Origin: Dolomedes plantarius
Lineage: Eukaryota; Arthropoda; Arachnida; Araneae; Dolomedidae
NCBI GenBank assembly: GCA_907164885.2
Contig: OU015496.1
Coordinates: forward strand, 185,841,781-185,905,780
Reading direction: 5' to 3'
Length of the DNA: 64,000 nucleotides
The notes beneath the pieces are model-generated. The model was not told the DNA's origin and ran no database searches. It saw nothing but the letters and a program-made list of their open reading frames with translations. Both the position numbers and the translations under genes were made by a program. Below, in pieces: positions 43,200 to 54,740 of this stretch (positions are counted from its first letter, which is position 1; the number at the start of each line of letters is the position of its first letter).

Positions 43200-44094
43200 T
43201 GGTTATGCCTTGCTAAGGAGCATGTAATAAGTACAAAACCTAGGTCCAAGGCAACCTGAAAGCTGAATACATATTTATAAAGTAATTCCTATCAACATTC
43301 TTCTCACATGCAACACTATTATCCTGTGTTTTGTTATAAAATTGCATTTCCTTTATCCATTTCTAAACCTTCAAAAAAAGTCTGATTATTAGAGCCTAAT
43401 ATGTCTATATTTTATTTTCTCCTCTATTCATTCGTAAGCTACTGTTAGCGCCCCATCATAAAATTACCGGGGCCGTATGAAAAATAATATTTTCACAAGA
43501 AAGATAATTTTTTTAAAGTTACATAATTTTTGTAAATAAGTTAAAGCATTTATTAAAAAACTACAATTAATTACACTGCGCCGGTGAAAGCTGTCTAGAA
43601 GATATAACATCTTGCACATAATTCACATTTTGTTACATAAATAAAATGTAAATTATGAGCAATGAACGAAAAAATAATTCACCCAACGCCAGTTCACGTT
43701 TGCATAATTTTTCTAAGCAATGAATTAAATAAGAGGTAAAAATACGTTACTTGTTACACGCGTTATTTCCTTGCAAAAATAGCAAGACTCAGAAAAATTA
43801 ACCGGTGGATATTTAACGAAGACACGTCAGACTTTTACAAACAAATGATAAACATAAAATTGGGAGAAGTAGAAGTTCGTGAATTACGATTTATCTGATT
43901 TATAAACAGAGTGAATATTAGCTTTAATCATATAAATAGATACATAAAAAAAACTTGTATGAATAATTGAAAATATGTGATGATAAGAATGCTTATTAAA
44001 AGAGTTATTCAATTTTTTTTTTAAGTAAATATTTTCTGAAAGGAATTTTTCCATAAGAAGCAGCAAACAACACAAACAACGGAAACAACTATTA

Positions 44095-44353
44095 TGCTGC
44101 CATCTGTTGAGCATAAGATGAACTATATATTCGACGTCATTGAAATGGGAGGCAACGAACAAAGACGTGGCGGGCGGAGCAAAGGAAAGCGAATACTCTG
44201 AATCCTCTTTGTTCTCTTGTGACCCCGAATATGCGTAAATCTTTTGACGTGCCGATAGCGGAAGAGTTGTGTTTATTGTTTGGATTATAATTGTGCCATT
44301 TGGATAATGCTGTTGCAATTTATGCAAATTCGGATAATCTATAAATTTAACAG
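44095..44353. promoter_or_regulatory. CpG-richer island, candidate divergent promoter
   Basis: Base composition changes sharply here (gtggcgggcggagc, gacgtgccgatagcggaag). On the plus strand 'aatttaacag|gttagtg' gives a donor at 44354, fitting the end of a 5' UTR exon. On the minus strand this would lie upstream of OST4. A CTCF-like site (minus caacagatggcagca) is at its left edge. The assignment to either gene is inferred from position only. Confidence 0.4.
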
Positions 44354-45835
44354 GTTAGTGTTTTATTTATAATGGATGTTTTTAAACGCTGTTCTTTTAC
44401 CAACTTAACATCTGTTGATTTGCATCCAGATTTGAAGTCGGCATTCCTGTAGTTGATCATAACATCAGATTTCTTTGTTTTTAGGGTAGAGAAATGATCG
44501 CTTTTAAACGTTACCATCTGTTTTATGATTCCAAATGTATTACGTTATTAAATGTGTTCATTTACTTGTAACAAAGCACCGTGTACAAGTCATCTCTTTG
44601 TTTTACATATTTTAGCATGCACGCAATATTTGCTTGAGGAATTCATGATTGATTTGTTAAATCAAAGTTACGGAGTTTCGTGTAGCAAATAAGAAATTAT
44701 AGTTTAATACTGTTAGCTTTCTCACTTATCTTTTATTAAGATACTATTATGTACGAATGTGTAAATGTACTTCTGAAAATGACTGTAGAGTGGGAATTTA
44801 CGTTTTATTTAAGCTATGTTTAAAATGGTGCATTTTTTAAAATGAGTTATTGTAATTTCATAGTATAATTTTTCAGATTAACTGCGTTAACCTATTCAAA
44901 ATATCCATAAATATATATTGATAAGTATTCTGAAAAGATGGATCAATAGATATTTGGCGTATTGTTTCTGATTTAATACTTCTACATTTTGAATTATCTA
45001 AATCGATGTTGTTTGCAATCAAAAGTTTCAGCCATTATCAACTGAAATATCGGTTTTAAATGTCATTCGTTTACAGATGCAATGAATGAAAGTTTTTGTT
45101 AAATCGCAAAGCATTTTAAGAAAGATATAGCATATACGATAGAAACCAATTCCTTGCTACTGAGGGAATTTAGTGTTCAAAATATATTGACATGCTAAAC
45201 CTGGAATGAGGATCGTTTGATCAATTGAACTTAAAATATTTTTACTTTCTCCTCGATTCTTTTAAAATCTATTGTTAGCGCTGCAAGCTACTCTTAGTTA
45301 TAATTGGAATATATATGTTACTACATAATCAATTATCTGAGTAATACATTACATCTGTAACCTTGAGTGATTAATAATGCCTATTCAATGACATTTAGCC
45401 GTGTTCTGAGGTGTTATTTACTGTCGCATAACAGTTTTATTTTGAAATTATTTTTGCTCAGGCATGTCTCTAAAAATATTAAATGCTTAGTTAAATTCAT
45501 ATTGGTGAAATTGCCAACAAAACGTAGTAAAGGTTAACTCTATCATCTGCTACTTGGGGAAATTTTTAGTAAACATATATATTTATATTTTTTTTTCCTT
45601 ATTCCTGAAAGCGATTTTGCTTTATACAGAAAAAGTATTACATAAATATTTATTAGAATAGCGTGAAAATTTATCTAGAAAATTAAGGTTTGTTTAAACA
45701 ATTAGAAATGCATGTATTAATTCAGTTGTTTGAACTTCAATGATGTGATAAACTTACCCGCGCTAATACACTTTAGTGTATTTGGAGGGGAGGGGGGGAA
45801 TTTTTTCGCTTGGTTACAAAATACATTGACGATAT

Positions 45836-45862
45836 ATCTGTGCTGCCATCTGCTGGCAATTA
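45836..45862 (-). promoter_or_regulatory. CTCF-like binding motif
   Basis: The minus strand reads GCCAGCAGATGGCAGCAC, close to the known CTCF core (CCASYAGRKGGCR). It is the best of several similar sites in 44-58 kb. Confidence 0.35.
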
Positions 45863-46137
45863 TTAATTTTTAAAAAATTAGTAAATTAAAAACAAAATTG
45901 ATAAGATTTTTTGTTACTAATTGTTTTGATATTTAAACTGAAATTTTTTCTGTATAATTATAACTAAAATATTTGTAAATGCAGTAGGAAACACTTCAAT
46001 AAAAAAATTATATTTTAAATATATGATAAATTTTGCAACTTTACAATGAGCTAGTGAAAAAACTTAGCTTATTTACTTACTCTTACGAATTTAATCTGAA
46101 GACGTGTAAAGTATTACTGAAATATATGTAAGATCAT

Positions 46138-46190
46138 ATGGTTTTATATAAGCTGTTACATATATTTTGTAACAGCTTATATAAAACCAT
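46138..46190. repeat. Perfect 23-bp-arm inverted repeat
   Basis: 46138-46160 (atggttttatataagctgtt and on) and 46168-46190 are exact complements with a 7-base loop. Confidence 0.9.
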
Positions 46191-46545
46191 AGTAGTTATA
46201 CCAAGTAGTTATACTTTTTATCATATTTAAAAACAATAATTAAAAAAATGCTAAACAAATATGTCAATGTGTTTGTATGATTTTGTCATGAAACAATTCT
46301 TGCTGCTTAATCTTACATTTTATGCATTGGGTGGGGAGGGGGGGGGGGGGAGGATGTAGTATCATTATACTAAAGTGGTTTTTGGCACCAAAAACCACTT
46401 TTGCTTTAAGTTTTTCCTCATTTATGTACAGAATCCTGTATTTGAAAATTGAGTAGTATATATAAAGAATGATTTCAACATTACTGCATTCAATGATTTA
46501 AATGAGAATTAGTAATGGCCGCTTTTTGATTTACTAATCTACAAG

Positions 46546-46645
46546 GTCTTTCACCAGATGCAGTCCTTTCTTTAGTATGAGATATGAAGAGGATGGCAGA
46601 TTTGACAATTCTGAGATTCAGAACTACAATTGGCAAATCCTTGCT
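46546..46645 (+). CDS. Candidate coding exon A of an unassigned plus-strand gene
   Basis: One open frame (SFTRCSPFFSMRYEEDG, then NSEIQNYNWQILA) between a weak acceptor (ctaatctacaag) and a strong donor (gtaagac). The phase at its end is 0, matching candidate exon B. The protein is not recognised. Without a transcript this may be chance. Confidence 0.2.
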
Positions 46646-46922
46646 GTAAGACTGATAATTTCTTAGTTGATATTTTTTTCTCCGTATTCTTGTTCCTTTG
46701 TATGTTGGTTGCATTGTACTTCATAAGAGAAGTCTCTCCTAGAAAAATAGCAATCCTAAAATAGTCCAATTTTAGAAATAATATAGCAGTAACTTATCAA
46801 GTCAGTTAGAATTATAGATGATTTATGGTATAAACAGAATTGATTAAACAATTCCATTAAATCTGAAAAAAATAAAGAACCATGTTATAGATGTTAATAA
46901 ATCAGGAATAATTAATTTCCAG

Positions 46923-47144
46923 TCAGTTAATCAAGCAATACAAATGCATGTTGTAAATAGAATAATGTACCACAATTTAGAGTGTACAATGATCAAGTGC
47001 ACTGAAGTACAGACAGCCGACACTGTACCTGGAGGAAGAATTTTCATCAGTCCTCGAACTGGGCCTGGAAAAGCCCTGAATGCTCTCTTGCCCTTCCTGA
47101 AATCAGGAATCATTCCTTCTATTAGAAATCTTATTTTATCACTT
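46923..47144 (+). CDS. Candidate coding exon B of an unassigned plus-strand gene
   Basis: 74 whole codons between acceptor ttaatttccag and donor gtaagata, open in phase 0 throughout. It contains TVPGGRIFISPRTGPGKALN and PFLKSGIIPSIRN, composition like a real protein and unlike the surrounding AT-rich DNA. I do not recognise the family. With exon A before it and exon C after it the phases agree. The plus-strand donor at 44354 would provide a 5' UTR exon. Alternatives: a relic of an unrecognised transposon protein, or chance. Confidence 0.35.
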
Positions 47145-47354
47145 GTAAGATATATGGGTCAATATGTATCCTTAATATGGGTTGCATTATGTGGCATATT
47201 TAATGATTTTTAGCAAAATTGTTATTTTTCTATTCACATAAACACTGAAATTTCATTCTCATCAAAGTTTACATTTTATTTTATTTATTTATTTATTTGT
47301 TATTATTTAAGTTAAAACTTTTCATTCCACAAAAATATCAAAGCTTTTCATTTA

Positions 47355-47932
47355 CAATGCCCATGTACAGAGTGCGGTGCAACATTTTCTTAACTTTGAA
47401 TGGTTTGTTTTTACATGCAAGGTTTGAATGTTCTAAGCAGTTTCTATTAATAGCTTCACCCTTTCTAATGCAGGTCTGATTATCTGACCCTTGTATTCCT
47501 TTCCATTTAAAGGTAGTCATGATTTAACCATGGTAAATCAACGATTATACTGGATTACAATACGACAAAAGCAGGAGATGATGTACTCGATCAAATGTGC
47601 ATCCATTACATGGTATCCCACATATCACAAAGATGGACAATCTCATTATTTTTTAGGTTTTTGGACATAATCAGAATCCATTCGCAAGTTGTCCTTAGAT
47701 CCAATAAACCGGACAGTTTTGAAATAAGGCAATTGTATCTGCATTCTTTGGCCTTTAATTATAAATATATCTCAATATTATAAACATTTTATATCTTGTC
47801 ATAAAATGCAGAATTATTATTTTGAATTTGAAAAAAAAAGTTTATTACAAAAGAAATAATCAAAGTTGGAAGAGACGTTGCACTTTGTGCCACATGCACC
47901 TACTAGTGTTCTAAAAATTGGTGCACCCAAGA
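47355..47932 (+). pseudogene. piggyBac (PGBD-like) transposase relic, copy 2
   Basis: The plus strand reads DYNTTKAGDDVLDQMC, the piggyBac motif around the third catalytic Asp region (usual form D-Y-N-x-T-K-x-G-V-D-x-x-D), then SHISQRWTISLFFRFLDIIR and QVVLRSNKPD. The upstream part has stops. It is a relative of 31250-32200 in the opposite orientation and lacks both MITEs found there. This makes it a natural empty-site reference. Confidence 0.78.
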
Positions 47933-48060
47933 AATCCCCCCCCCCCCTTTTTTTTCCTCAAGAAAAATCTTAATTTTTTTCCCCTGCTTTTGGTCATGTT
48001 TTGTTTAGAGTTCCGGTGAGTTTTTTTAAAAATTATAATTGGGGGGGGGGGGGGCATGCT
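47931..48060. repeat. Homopolymer cluster (C, T and G runs)
   Basis: Runs of C and T at about 47937-47956 and of G at about 48041-48054. Length estimates in such runs are unreliable. Confidence 0.7.
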
Positions 48061-48077
48061 GTCAAACCTGCAGTGAT

Positions 48078-48142
48078 CCGTTGACAGCTAACTAGTGCAC
48101 TTCCTGTCGAAGCTCGGAGTTACTGGGTTTGATTCTCAGTTG
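48078..48142 (+). repeat. tRNA-like SINE head
   Basis: 'agctaactagtgcac' (A-box region) and GGGTTTGATTCTC (B box) about 40 bases apart. A hairpin (48164-48205) follows. Confidence 0.4.
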
Positions 48143-48163
48143 CTGCATAGGTTCATAGTGGTT

Positions 48164-48205
48164 CTTGATCTAGAATTAAAAGGAGACTTTTAATTCTAGA
48201 TCAAG
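48164..48205. repeat. 19-bp-arm inverted repeat
   Basis: cttgatctagaattaaaag at 48164-48182 is exactly complementary to 48187-48205, loop of 4. Confidence 0.9.
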
Positions 48206-48419
48206 GTCTGATTAGTTCTAATGGGTATAAAATGACCATAATTATAACTCTTCATCACAGTGTACAGTAATGTTATTGATTGAAGTGGGGTAAGTGAGAA
48301 CACAAAATCATATAGTTCCACTTTGAATCGAAATAAGTTTTTAACAAGTTGTTTTATTTATATCAAAATTTGCATACATACTTTTGGTTATGTTCTATAA
48401 TTATAATTTTTTTTTTTTT

Positions 48420-48625
48420 AACCTATTCACTTTTTTTTTTTTTTTTTTCCCGTGAATATTTTAAAGTTTTTGTGTTTTACATTCTCATTTGCTCCCGCAC
48501 TTGGGGCAAGTGAGAATGCGGGTCCCAATAAATCATAGTTGCTTATAGCAAAATAAGTAAGGTAACAGAAGGAATAGATATTTCGTGCTGAACAAAATTT
48601 TTTTTTTTTTTTTTTTTTAAACATT
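48420..48625. repeat. T-run low-complexity region
   Basis: Long T runs near 48431-48448 and 48598-48618. The minus-strand frame over them (MNNKCLHNKRM...) ends in Lys runs and is not supported. Confidence 0.7.
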
Positions 48626-48774
48626 CTTTTATTGTGGAGGCATTTGTTATTCAAGTTAGCAGTGTCCGTAACATCTGAATATTAACAAAATAAGTATATT
48701 TGAATTATTTGTTTTAGAGTATCAAATGTATGTTAAAAGTTCAAAAAAACGTTTTTTTTCTTCCCTTTGCCTAG

Positions 48775-48974
48775 GCCCTACTGAATATTGTAGGACCAAA
48801 AAGACACAGAAAAAAATTAGTTCACCACGCCTTCCAGGCCTCAACTCTTCCAGGAGCACTAAGTCATCACCTAGTACAAAAGGCAACTCAGAAATAGTGA
48901 CAACAGAATTAGAAATTCAGTATATTCACACACAGTTTGTAATGTCCACTCCACTCACATTCACTAACAGTTAG
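48775..48974 (+). CDS. Candidate 3'-terminal exon C of the unassigned plus-strand gene
   Basis: A strong acceptor (cttccctttgcctag) at 48774 opens two readable frames. In the phase left by candidate exon B (phase 0) it reads ALLNIVGPKRHRKKLV and stops at 48895-48897. In another phase it reads GPTEYCRTKKTQKKIS and stops at 48972-48974. Both are basic and hydrophilic. Neither is recognised. Real exon or chance cannot be decided by eye; the acceptor is the main support. Confidence 0.28.
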
Positions 48975-49094
48975 TCTAAACAAGTTAGTTTGTTTCAATT
49001 CACTTCTTCAAACCTACAACAATAAAACTAGTTTCAGTTGCATAATTTACTCTTTGAATGTTAAGGAATGGAAAACAATCATCAGCTGCTAAAG

Positions 49095-51078
49095 CAGTGT
49101 TTCTTAACCTTTTTGGCACAATGGACCACTTTAAAAATTTTAAATATGTCACGGACCCTTCTGAGAAAAAAAATTGCTTAAACATCATTTATTACAAAAT
49201 ATATTCTGTTTTATTATTTAATTATTTTAATATTTTTATTTCAATAGTATAAAAAATTTGAAGAAATTAAAATTTTTAATGTGAAGGCTGTTGCTGCTTT
49301 TCCTTTATTAACAGATTGAATTGAGGGATGGTTTTCGACAAAGCAGCGCGCATATCATGTTCAATATTCAGTCGATTTCGAAGTTTTGTTTTTATTGTGA
49401 CAAGTGTGGAAAATCCCGCTTCGCAAAGATATACTGTAGCAAACGGAATAATGCCTGCCATAGCTCGTTTTACAAGCAATGGGTAGGCTTCTCTTAAAGA
49501 AGACCAAAACTCTCCAAGAGTTTTTGAATCGAAATCCATTTTTAACAAGGACTTTGTTTTCAAATCAATTAGCTCATCTTTGGCAGGGTTCATGTCATCG
49601 ATACAGTCAATATCACAAAGAAAAGGATTACGAATCCACAACTCATCTTTTATATTTATTCCATCCGAATTGAAATATTTTTCAAATGAAACTTGAAGTA
49701 CTTCCAGGTGTTCACAGATTTCATTTTTCAAGTTATTCAATAACAAACTATCTTGCCGAGATCCATTTTCAAAAAGCACTTCGTCCAACATTTGAAAGTT
49801 TGCATATATCCCATTTTGAATTCTAATTTTCCAAAGTGACATTTTCAATAAAAATGCCTGTAGTTTCTCAGTGGCATCCATAATTGTTGTATCAGGCCCT
49901 TTAATTGAAAGACTTATATCGTTCATGTGGTTAAAAATGTCTGCCAGGTAAGCCAATTTACATATAAAATCTTTTTTCTTGAAATATTCGAAGAGTGAGT
50001 TATCTTTTTCTTCTAAAAAAAGTGATACTTCTGTCTTTAACATGAAAATTCGTTTCAAAACCTGCCCTCGTGACAGCCAGCGCACTTCCGTGTGGTACAG
50101 AAGTACCTCATGTTCTGCGTTCATTTCTTGACACAATGTTTTAAAAAGATGATGATTAAGAGCTCTACTTCTAATAAAATTCACAGTTATAATAACTATT
50201 GACAATACTTCTTTTAAGCTGGTTGGAAGAGTTTTTGTAGCCAGTGCATGTCTATGTAAAAAACAATGTGTAACAATAACATTAGGAGCCTCTTTTTTTA
50301 CCAAATGGGCAAAACCAGATTTATTGCCAAGCATCGCAGGTGCTCCATCCGTACAAAGTGAATGAAGTTTTTGTTTCCAGTCGAAGTCGTGTTTGGAAAA
50401 GAAAACATTTAAAATCGCTAAAACATCAACTGCCTTTGTAGTTTGCAAAAGAGGCTCACAAAATAAGAATTCTTCTTTGATAGTATCAGCAGACACGTAA
50501 CGAACAAAAACAAGAAGTTGACTACAATTCGAGATGTCTGTAGTTTCATCCAGTTGCATACTAAAGGGAAATGGCAATGCTTTCAATTCATCGATGATCT
50601 GTTTCAAGATATTGCAAGAAATTTCAACTATTCTTGAATGTATCACATCATTGGACAATGGAATAGCCTCAAGTTTTTTTCTCTGTTCCAGTCCACAAAC
50701 TAATTCAACCATTTCCAGCACACATGGCTTAATTAATGTCTCTCCAATAGTATGCGGTTTCTTACTTTTGGCAATACGATATGCAACTCTGAAAGATGCC
50801 TTAACCAAAGGTTTTTGTGGAATACCAAATCCAAGTTTGGTTAATGTTCAAGATTTCGAAAACTGGGCTTTCTTCTTTGTAAAAAATTCTAGATCTCTAG
50901 ATGCATTTTCAGGATGAAGAGATTTGAGATGCTCTATCAATTTTGCCGGTTTCATACTGGCGTTTGCCAAAACTTTTCCACACAGAAAGCATTGTGGCTT
51001 TTCAACACCGTCCGATTCCTTCATGCAGCAGAATCCATACTTTACATAATTTTCATCATACTTCCTTTTTTTGGACAT
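49095..51078 (-). mobile_element. hAT element of ZBED type, one end seen
   Basis: The end at 49095 reads CAGTGTTTCTTAACCTTTTT, then 'caatggaccac' and 'cacggaccc', typical of hAT termini. The transposase gene occupies 49276-51078. I cannot find the matching end beyond 51078, so that limit is open. Confidence 0.75.
49276..51078 (-). pseudogene. ZBED/SCAND3-like hAT transposase, complete but for one in-frame stop
   Basis: One frame of about 600 codons starts MSKKRKYDENYVKYGFCC at 51078. A BED-type zinc finger is visible early (CFLCGKVLANASMKPAKL, then EHLKSLHPEN: Cys-x2-Cys and His-x5-His). The body has hAT catalytic landmarks: MQLDETTDISNCSQL (first Asp), LCTDGAPAMLGNKSGF (second Asp), HCFLHRHALA, EVRWLSRGQVLKRIF, and near the C-terminus CEAGFSTLVTIKTKLRNRL, the dimerisation and RW-type region. 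A single TGA at 50848-50850, after KKKAQFSKS, interrupts the frame; reading continues in the same frame beyond it. It may be a dead recent copy, a sequencing error, or a host-type ZBED gene with a polymorphic stop. The terminus at 49095 favours a transposon copy. An opposite-strand frame (50534-50917) is a shadow. Confidence 0.9.
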
Positions 51079-53284
51079 TTTGGGCTACAAAAAATATCAA
51101 ATAATCAAATGAAACATTAAGAATTCACTCGAAAAAACTGTGACACAAAAAAACACTTGAAAAAAAATACCTTAATTATAACTTATGAAAAAGTAAAACA
51201 AATATTTTGTTTTAAAAATTTGCAAGAACTTTGCGGAACTGATTTTAACGTCACTTTATTACCAAGTGAAGTAAAATTCAAAGGCTACTTTGTGTTTCTA
51301 AAAATTTCAAATTTTATATGGTTTGCGAATGTTCTTTTCCTCGTATTGTGGAGGTCTCTATTGGGAAATGGCAGACAGACGGCTTACAGAGGTTGCCCGT
51401 GACAAAAAAGTTTTTTTTTTTTTAATATTGATGCAAACATTTTAAAAATTAGGAGCAGTACTTTCACAAACCTCCGTGTTCTCACTTGCCCTAGTACAAA
51501 AATTTATGGGCAAGTGAAAACCCTGCACTACTGTAGTAATATTACAAAAAAGTGGCTTTTATATATTTTATTTCAATTCTTTGTTTCTTAATGAATAAGG
51601 GGGTATTTTCAAAATAACTGTGTTGTGGTTCTTTAGTTATGAATATTTTTGGGTAGTACTCAAACTTGGGTACCTTAGTTAAAATGCAAGGCTATGGTAG
51701 GTATAAAAATTTTCCATTTTATAATTTTTTTCTGTAAATAAAAACTATACATAACAGTAAAGCAAGAATTTTCCTACAAAGTACACCTGAATTTTTTTTT
51801 TTTAATTTTTTTTAAATTTAGGGTTTGAAGCCCACATTCTCTCTTACCCCACTTTACCCTACCTTAAATACTTAGGGTATGGTAAAAAATCAATTTTGGA
51901 GGAAGAACTCTATTTAAAAATGTGTTTTGATTTCAGATATGATTTTAATTTTTTTTACTTTTAAATAATCCTTCTGAAACATAATTTCTTTTCCCTTGTT
52001 AAGTTTCAGTCCTGTTTGAATTAATTGAGTAATTCTTAGAGGTTCTCAATATTCTAAGACCAATCTATTTACAGACATTTTGAAAAAAGGTCTGTAAAAT
52101 TTTTATTTTTGTTGCTTTTCTGCTAATCATTTTTCAATTTTCTTTTCTTAAATGTTGTGCCTGAAATTAATTTTTTTTTTTTAATTTTTATAGAGTTGTT
52201 TAGGTTAGCAATATGGGTAGTCATAAATAAAACTGCATTTGTTTAAGCATTACTCAGCATTAAAATTTGGCTTTTTAGTTCAACTGTGATGCACTCTACA
52301 AATTTGCATTTGGGCTGCACTGTAAAAGCTTTGTTCTCCATCTTTCCAGTTGAGCTGTTTTAAAAAACTGCTCTGAAACAGTCAAAACAAATCACCAACC
52401 TTGTAATTCACAAAAAATTATGATGAATGATTGAAGACTGGGAAAGTTTACTATGTTTGTTTATTGTTATTTACATATGGAAAGCACATAACAAGAATAC
52501 ACATTTTCTTCAATAAAAATATTTCCTCAATAAAAATTTAGGGTAGCAGTTACTTTCTAACTAATTGATAGTTTATCATCACTCTGAGAATTAGGACTGA
52601 TGGCCTGTTTGGACAATTCACGTATCCCATAGAGACAATCCTACCTATTGTACCTCGTGAACTGCCTATAGAAACAATCTTTACAATTCTCAATCAAATT
52701 CTCTGTTGATTAGTTCAAAATTGGTTATTACTCTTACTTTTTATTATGGATATTAGAAATTTATTTGTTCTTGTTGTGGTCATTTTTTTAATGATTTAGT
52801 ACATATTTAAAAATATATTCATGTGAAAGAAAAGAAATAATTACAAGATAAAAAGACTTTTTATATACTATGTTTTTAAATTTTCTGTTGAATATAGCAT
52901 GTGGGCATAAATAAAAATTATCCCATTGTAATGAAAATGTAATATGCTTGGTTCACTATTACGTTAATAGATGGCGCCTGTAGCACAGTTACTTTTGGGT
53001 CCAGGCGCTTCTTGTATTTTTACGTAATGGATTTTAAAATATGGAATAAGATGGCTAAAAGTATTAAATTAATGCATTGTCATCGTGTTCTGAGCTATTC
53101 TAAAAGTTTCAAATATCTAGCTAGTCGGGAAGTTAGTTAAAAATAGATTGCAAGATTTGTACCAGACAAACACACACGCAAACAAGAAAGCAAGTTAATA
53201 AAAACATGGTAAAAATATATAAAGGGTAAAGCATTGGTTGGTTACAAGGTATTGTTAAGATGTCGATGAAAATATTGCATATTA
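51079..53284. other. AT-rich stretch without supported gene
   Basis: Contains the word 'gggcaagtga' or its complement near 51486 and 51508, related to copies near 48287 and 48503. No gene recognised. A CTCF-like site, tagatggcgcc, lies at 52968. Confidence 0.35.
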
Positions 53285-53457
53285 CAGTGGAATCTCAATC
53301 AATCGTTTTTGGAATCATCATTTTCCCGTATATGTCGTTTATTTCTTCCAGTCCCACCGATCATATTGCTTTGTTATGTTCCCGGATCTATCGTTTTCTC
53401 GCATTTATCATTCTGTTCTGTCAGTCCCTTGAAAAACGATAGATCAAGATTCCACTG
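53285..53457. mobile_element. 173-bp Tigger-like MITE, TA-flanked
   Basis: The left end CAGTGGAATCTCAATCAATC and the reverse complement of the right end, CAGTGGAATCTTGATCTATC, are inverted repeats, with 'cgttttt' following on each. TA flanks at 53283-53284 and 53458-53459. The 60-codon frames across it are artefacts. Confidence 0.9.
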
Positions 53458-53556
53458 TAGTAATTTATTATATACCAGCCATTTACTATAGTAATTGAAA
53501 ATATTGCATATTAATAGCTGAAAGATTTGTGTTCACCTTTGCCCGCTGCATTGGAA

Positions 53557-53562
<6 letters not shown>

Positions 53563-53590
<28 letters not shown>
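53563..53590. repeat. Poly(A) run
   Basis: About 28 A in a row, possibly the tail of an unrecognised retroposed sequence or a slippage tract. Confidence 0.8.
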
Positions 53591-53594
<4 letters not shown>

Positions 53595-54015
53595 TACAAG
53601 ATTTCTAAAAAGTCCTGCAGAAAATTTTCCCAAAAAATTAAAATGTATTATGAGCTTGTAAAAAATGTAAGTGTAATATTTTAAATGATTGGAAAGAGAT
53701 TTACAATTTTTCAAAAAGCTAAATAAAATGTTTACAAAATCTGATTTTCTTGTCCAGCCATTTATTATTGAAACATCATGTTTCTAGAAACTCGATAATT
53801 GTTCTGAAGAATCCTAAAAAATTCTGAAAATTTATACAGAGGATCCCCAGGAGCAACATTCATGAAACAATACAAATTATAAAAGGCTATGAAATATCAG
53901 TATATGTCCCAAAAACAGAATTAGAAAGCAAATTCATTTAATATCTCCAGCATATTTGTTTACATTTAAAAAGCATAAATGTTGGTGCATAATAAATGTA
54001 TGTTTATATTTATGT

Positions 54016-54284
54016 ACTAGCTGAATGCCCATGTATTGCTACAGAGTACATTCAAATTAAATAAAACTGTCAATGTATTTAATTAATGGGGAAAACATAT
54101 AATAGATACAACGGCCAATGTTTTTAACTAATGCCAAATAAATATATATATATATATCGTAACATATATTTTTATAGACAAAATAATGTGGAAGAAAATA
54201 TTCAAATTAAATATAACAGTCAATATAGTACATTCAAATTAAATACAACGGTCAATGTATGCAATTAATGCCAAAAAATAAATA

Positions 54285-54347
<63 letters not shown>

Positions 54348-54740
54348 TTATAACTTGCCGCATTAGTAAGAAAATTAATAAATTCTAAAAATTAATCTTT
54401 AAAAATTCACCAAAAATCCGAAAATGGAGGTAAAGATTTCATTTTAAAGGAAGTTTTATGATCTTTCTCTTGATAGAAATTTTATAACCCTCAAATTATT
54501 ATTTTAAATGCAAACTTTAAAAAAAAGTTACGAAAACAGCTTAAAAAATATAATTTTAAAGAAATCTAAGAAGAATTTTTCAAAAATCTTTCTTAGTGCA
54601 CCCCTACACTATAAGAAGAATCGCCATGCAAACTTTTAGCCCTTTAGGTCCAACGGTTTGGTCTGTGTGTTGTATGTCAGTCAGTCAGTCAGTGAGTGAG
54701 TGAGTCAGTTACGGAACTGTTTTATATATATATAGATATC
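54016..54740. repeat. Dispersed repeat candidate with internal tandem copies
   Basis: It starts tagctgaatgcccatgtatt and ends in 'cagtcagtcagtcagtgagt' and then 'tatatatatatagat', a layout I have seen in arthropod interspersed repeats. The segment 'acattcaaattaaata' with 'gtcaatgta' recurs three times at about 54048, 54190 and 54230. A (TA)n run is at about 54290-54343. The family is unknown. Confidence 0.45.

Noticed and set aside
46490..46769. Minus-strand 65-74 codon frames (MQPTYKGTRIRRKKYQL and relatives)
   Set aside because: Antisense to the better supported candidate exon A, rich in Lys/Asn/Ser, with no motif or good splice borders.
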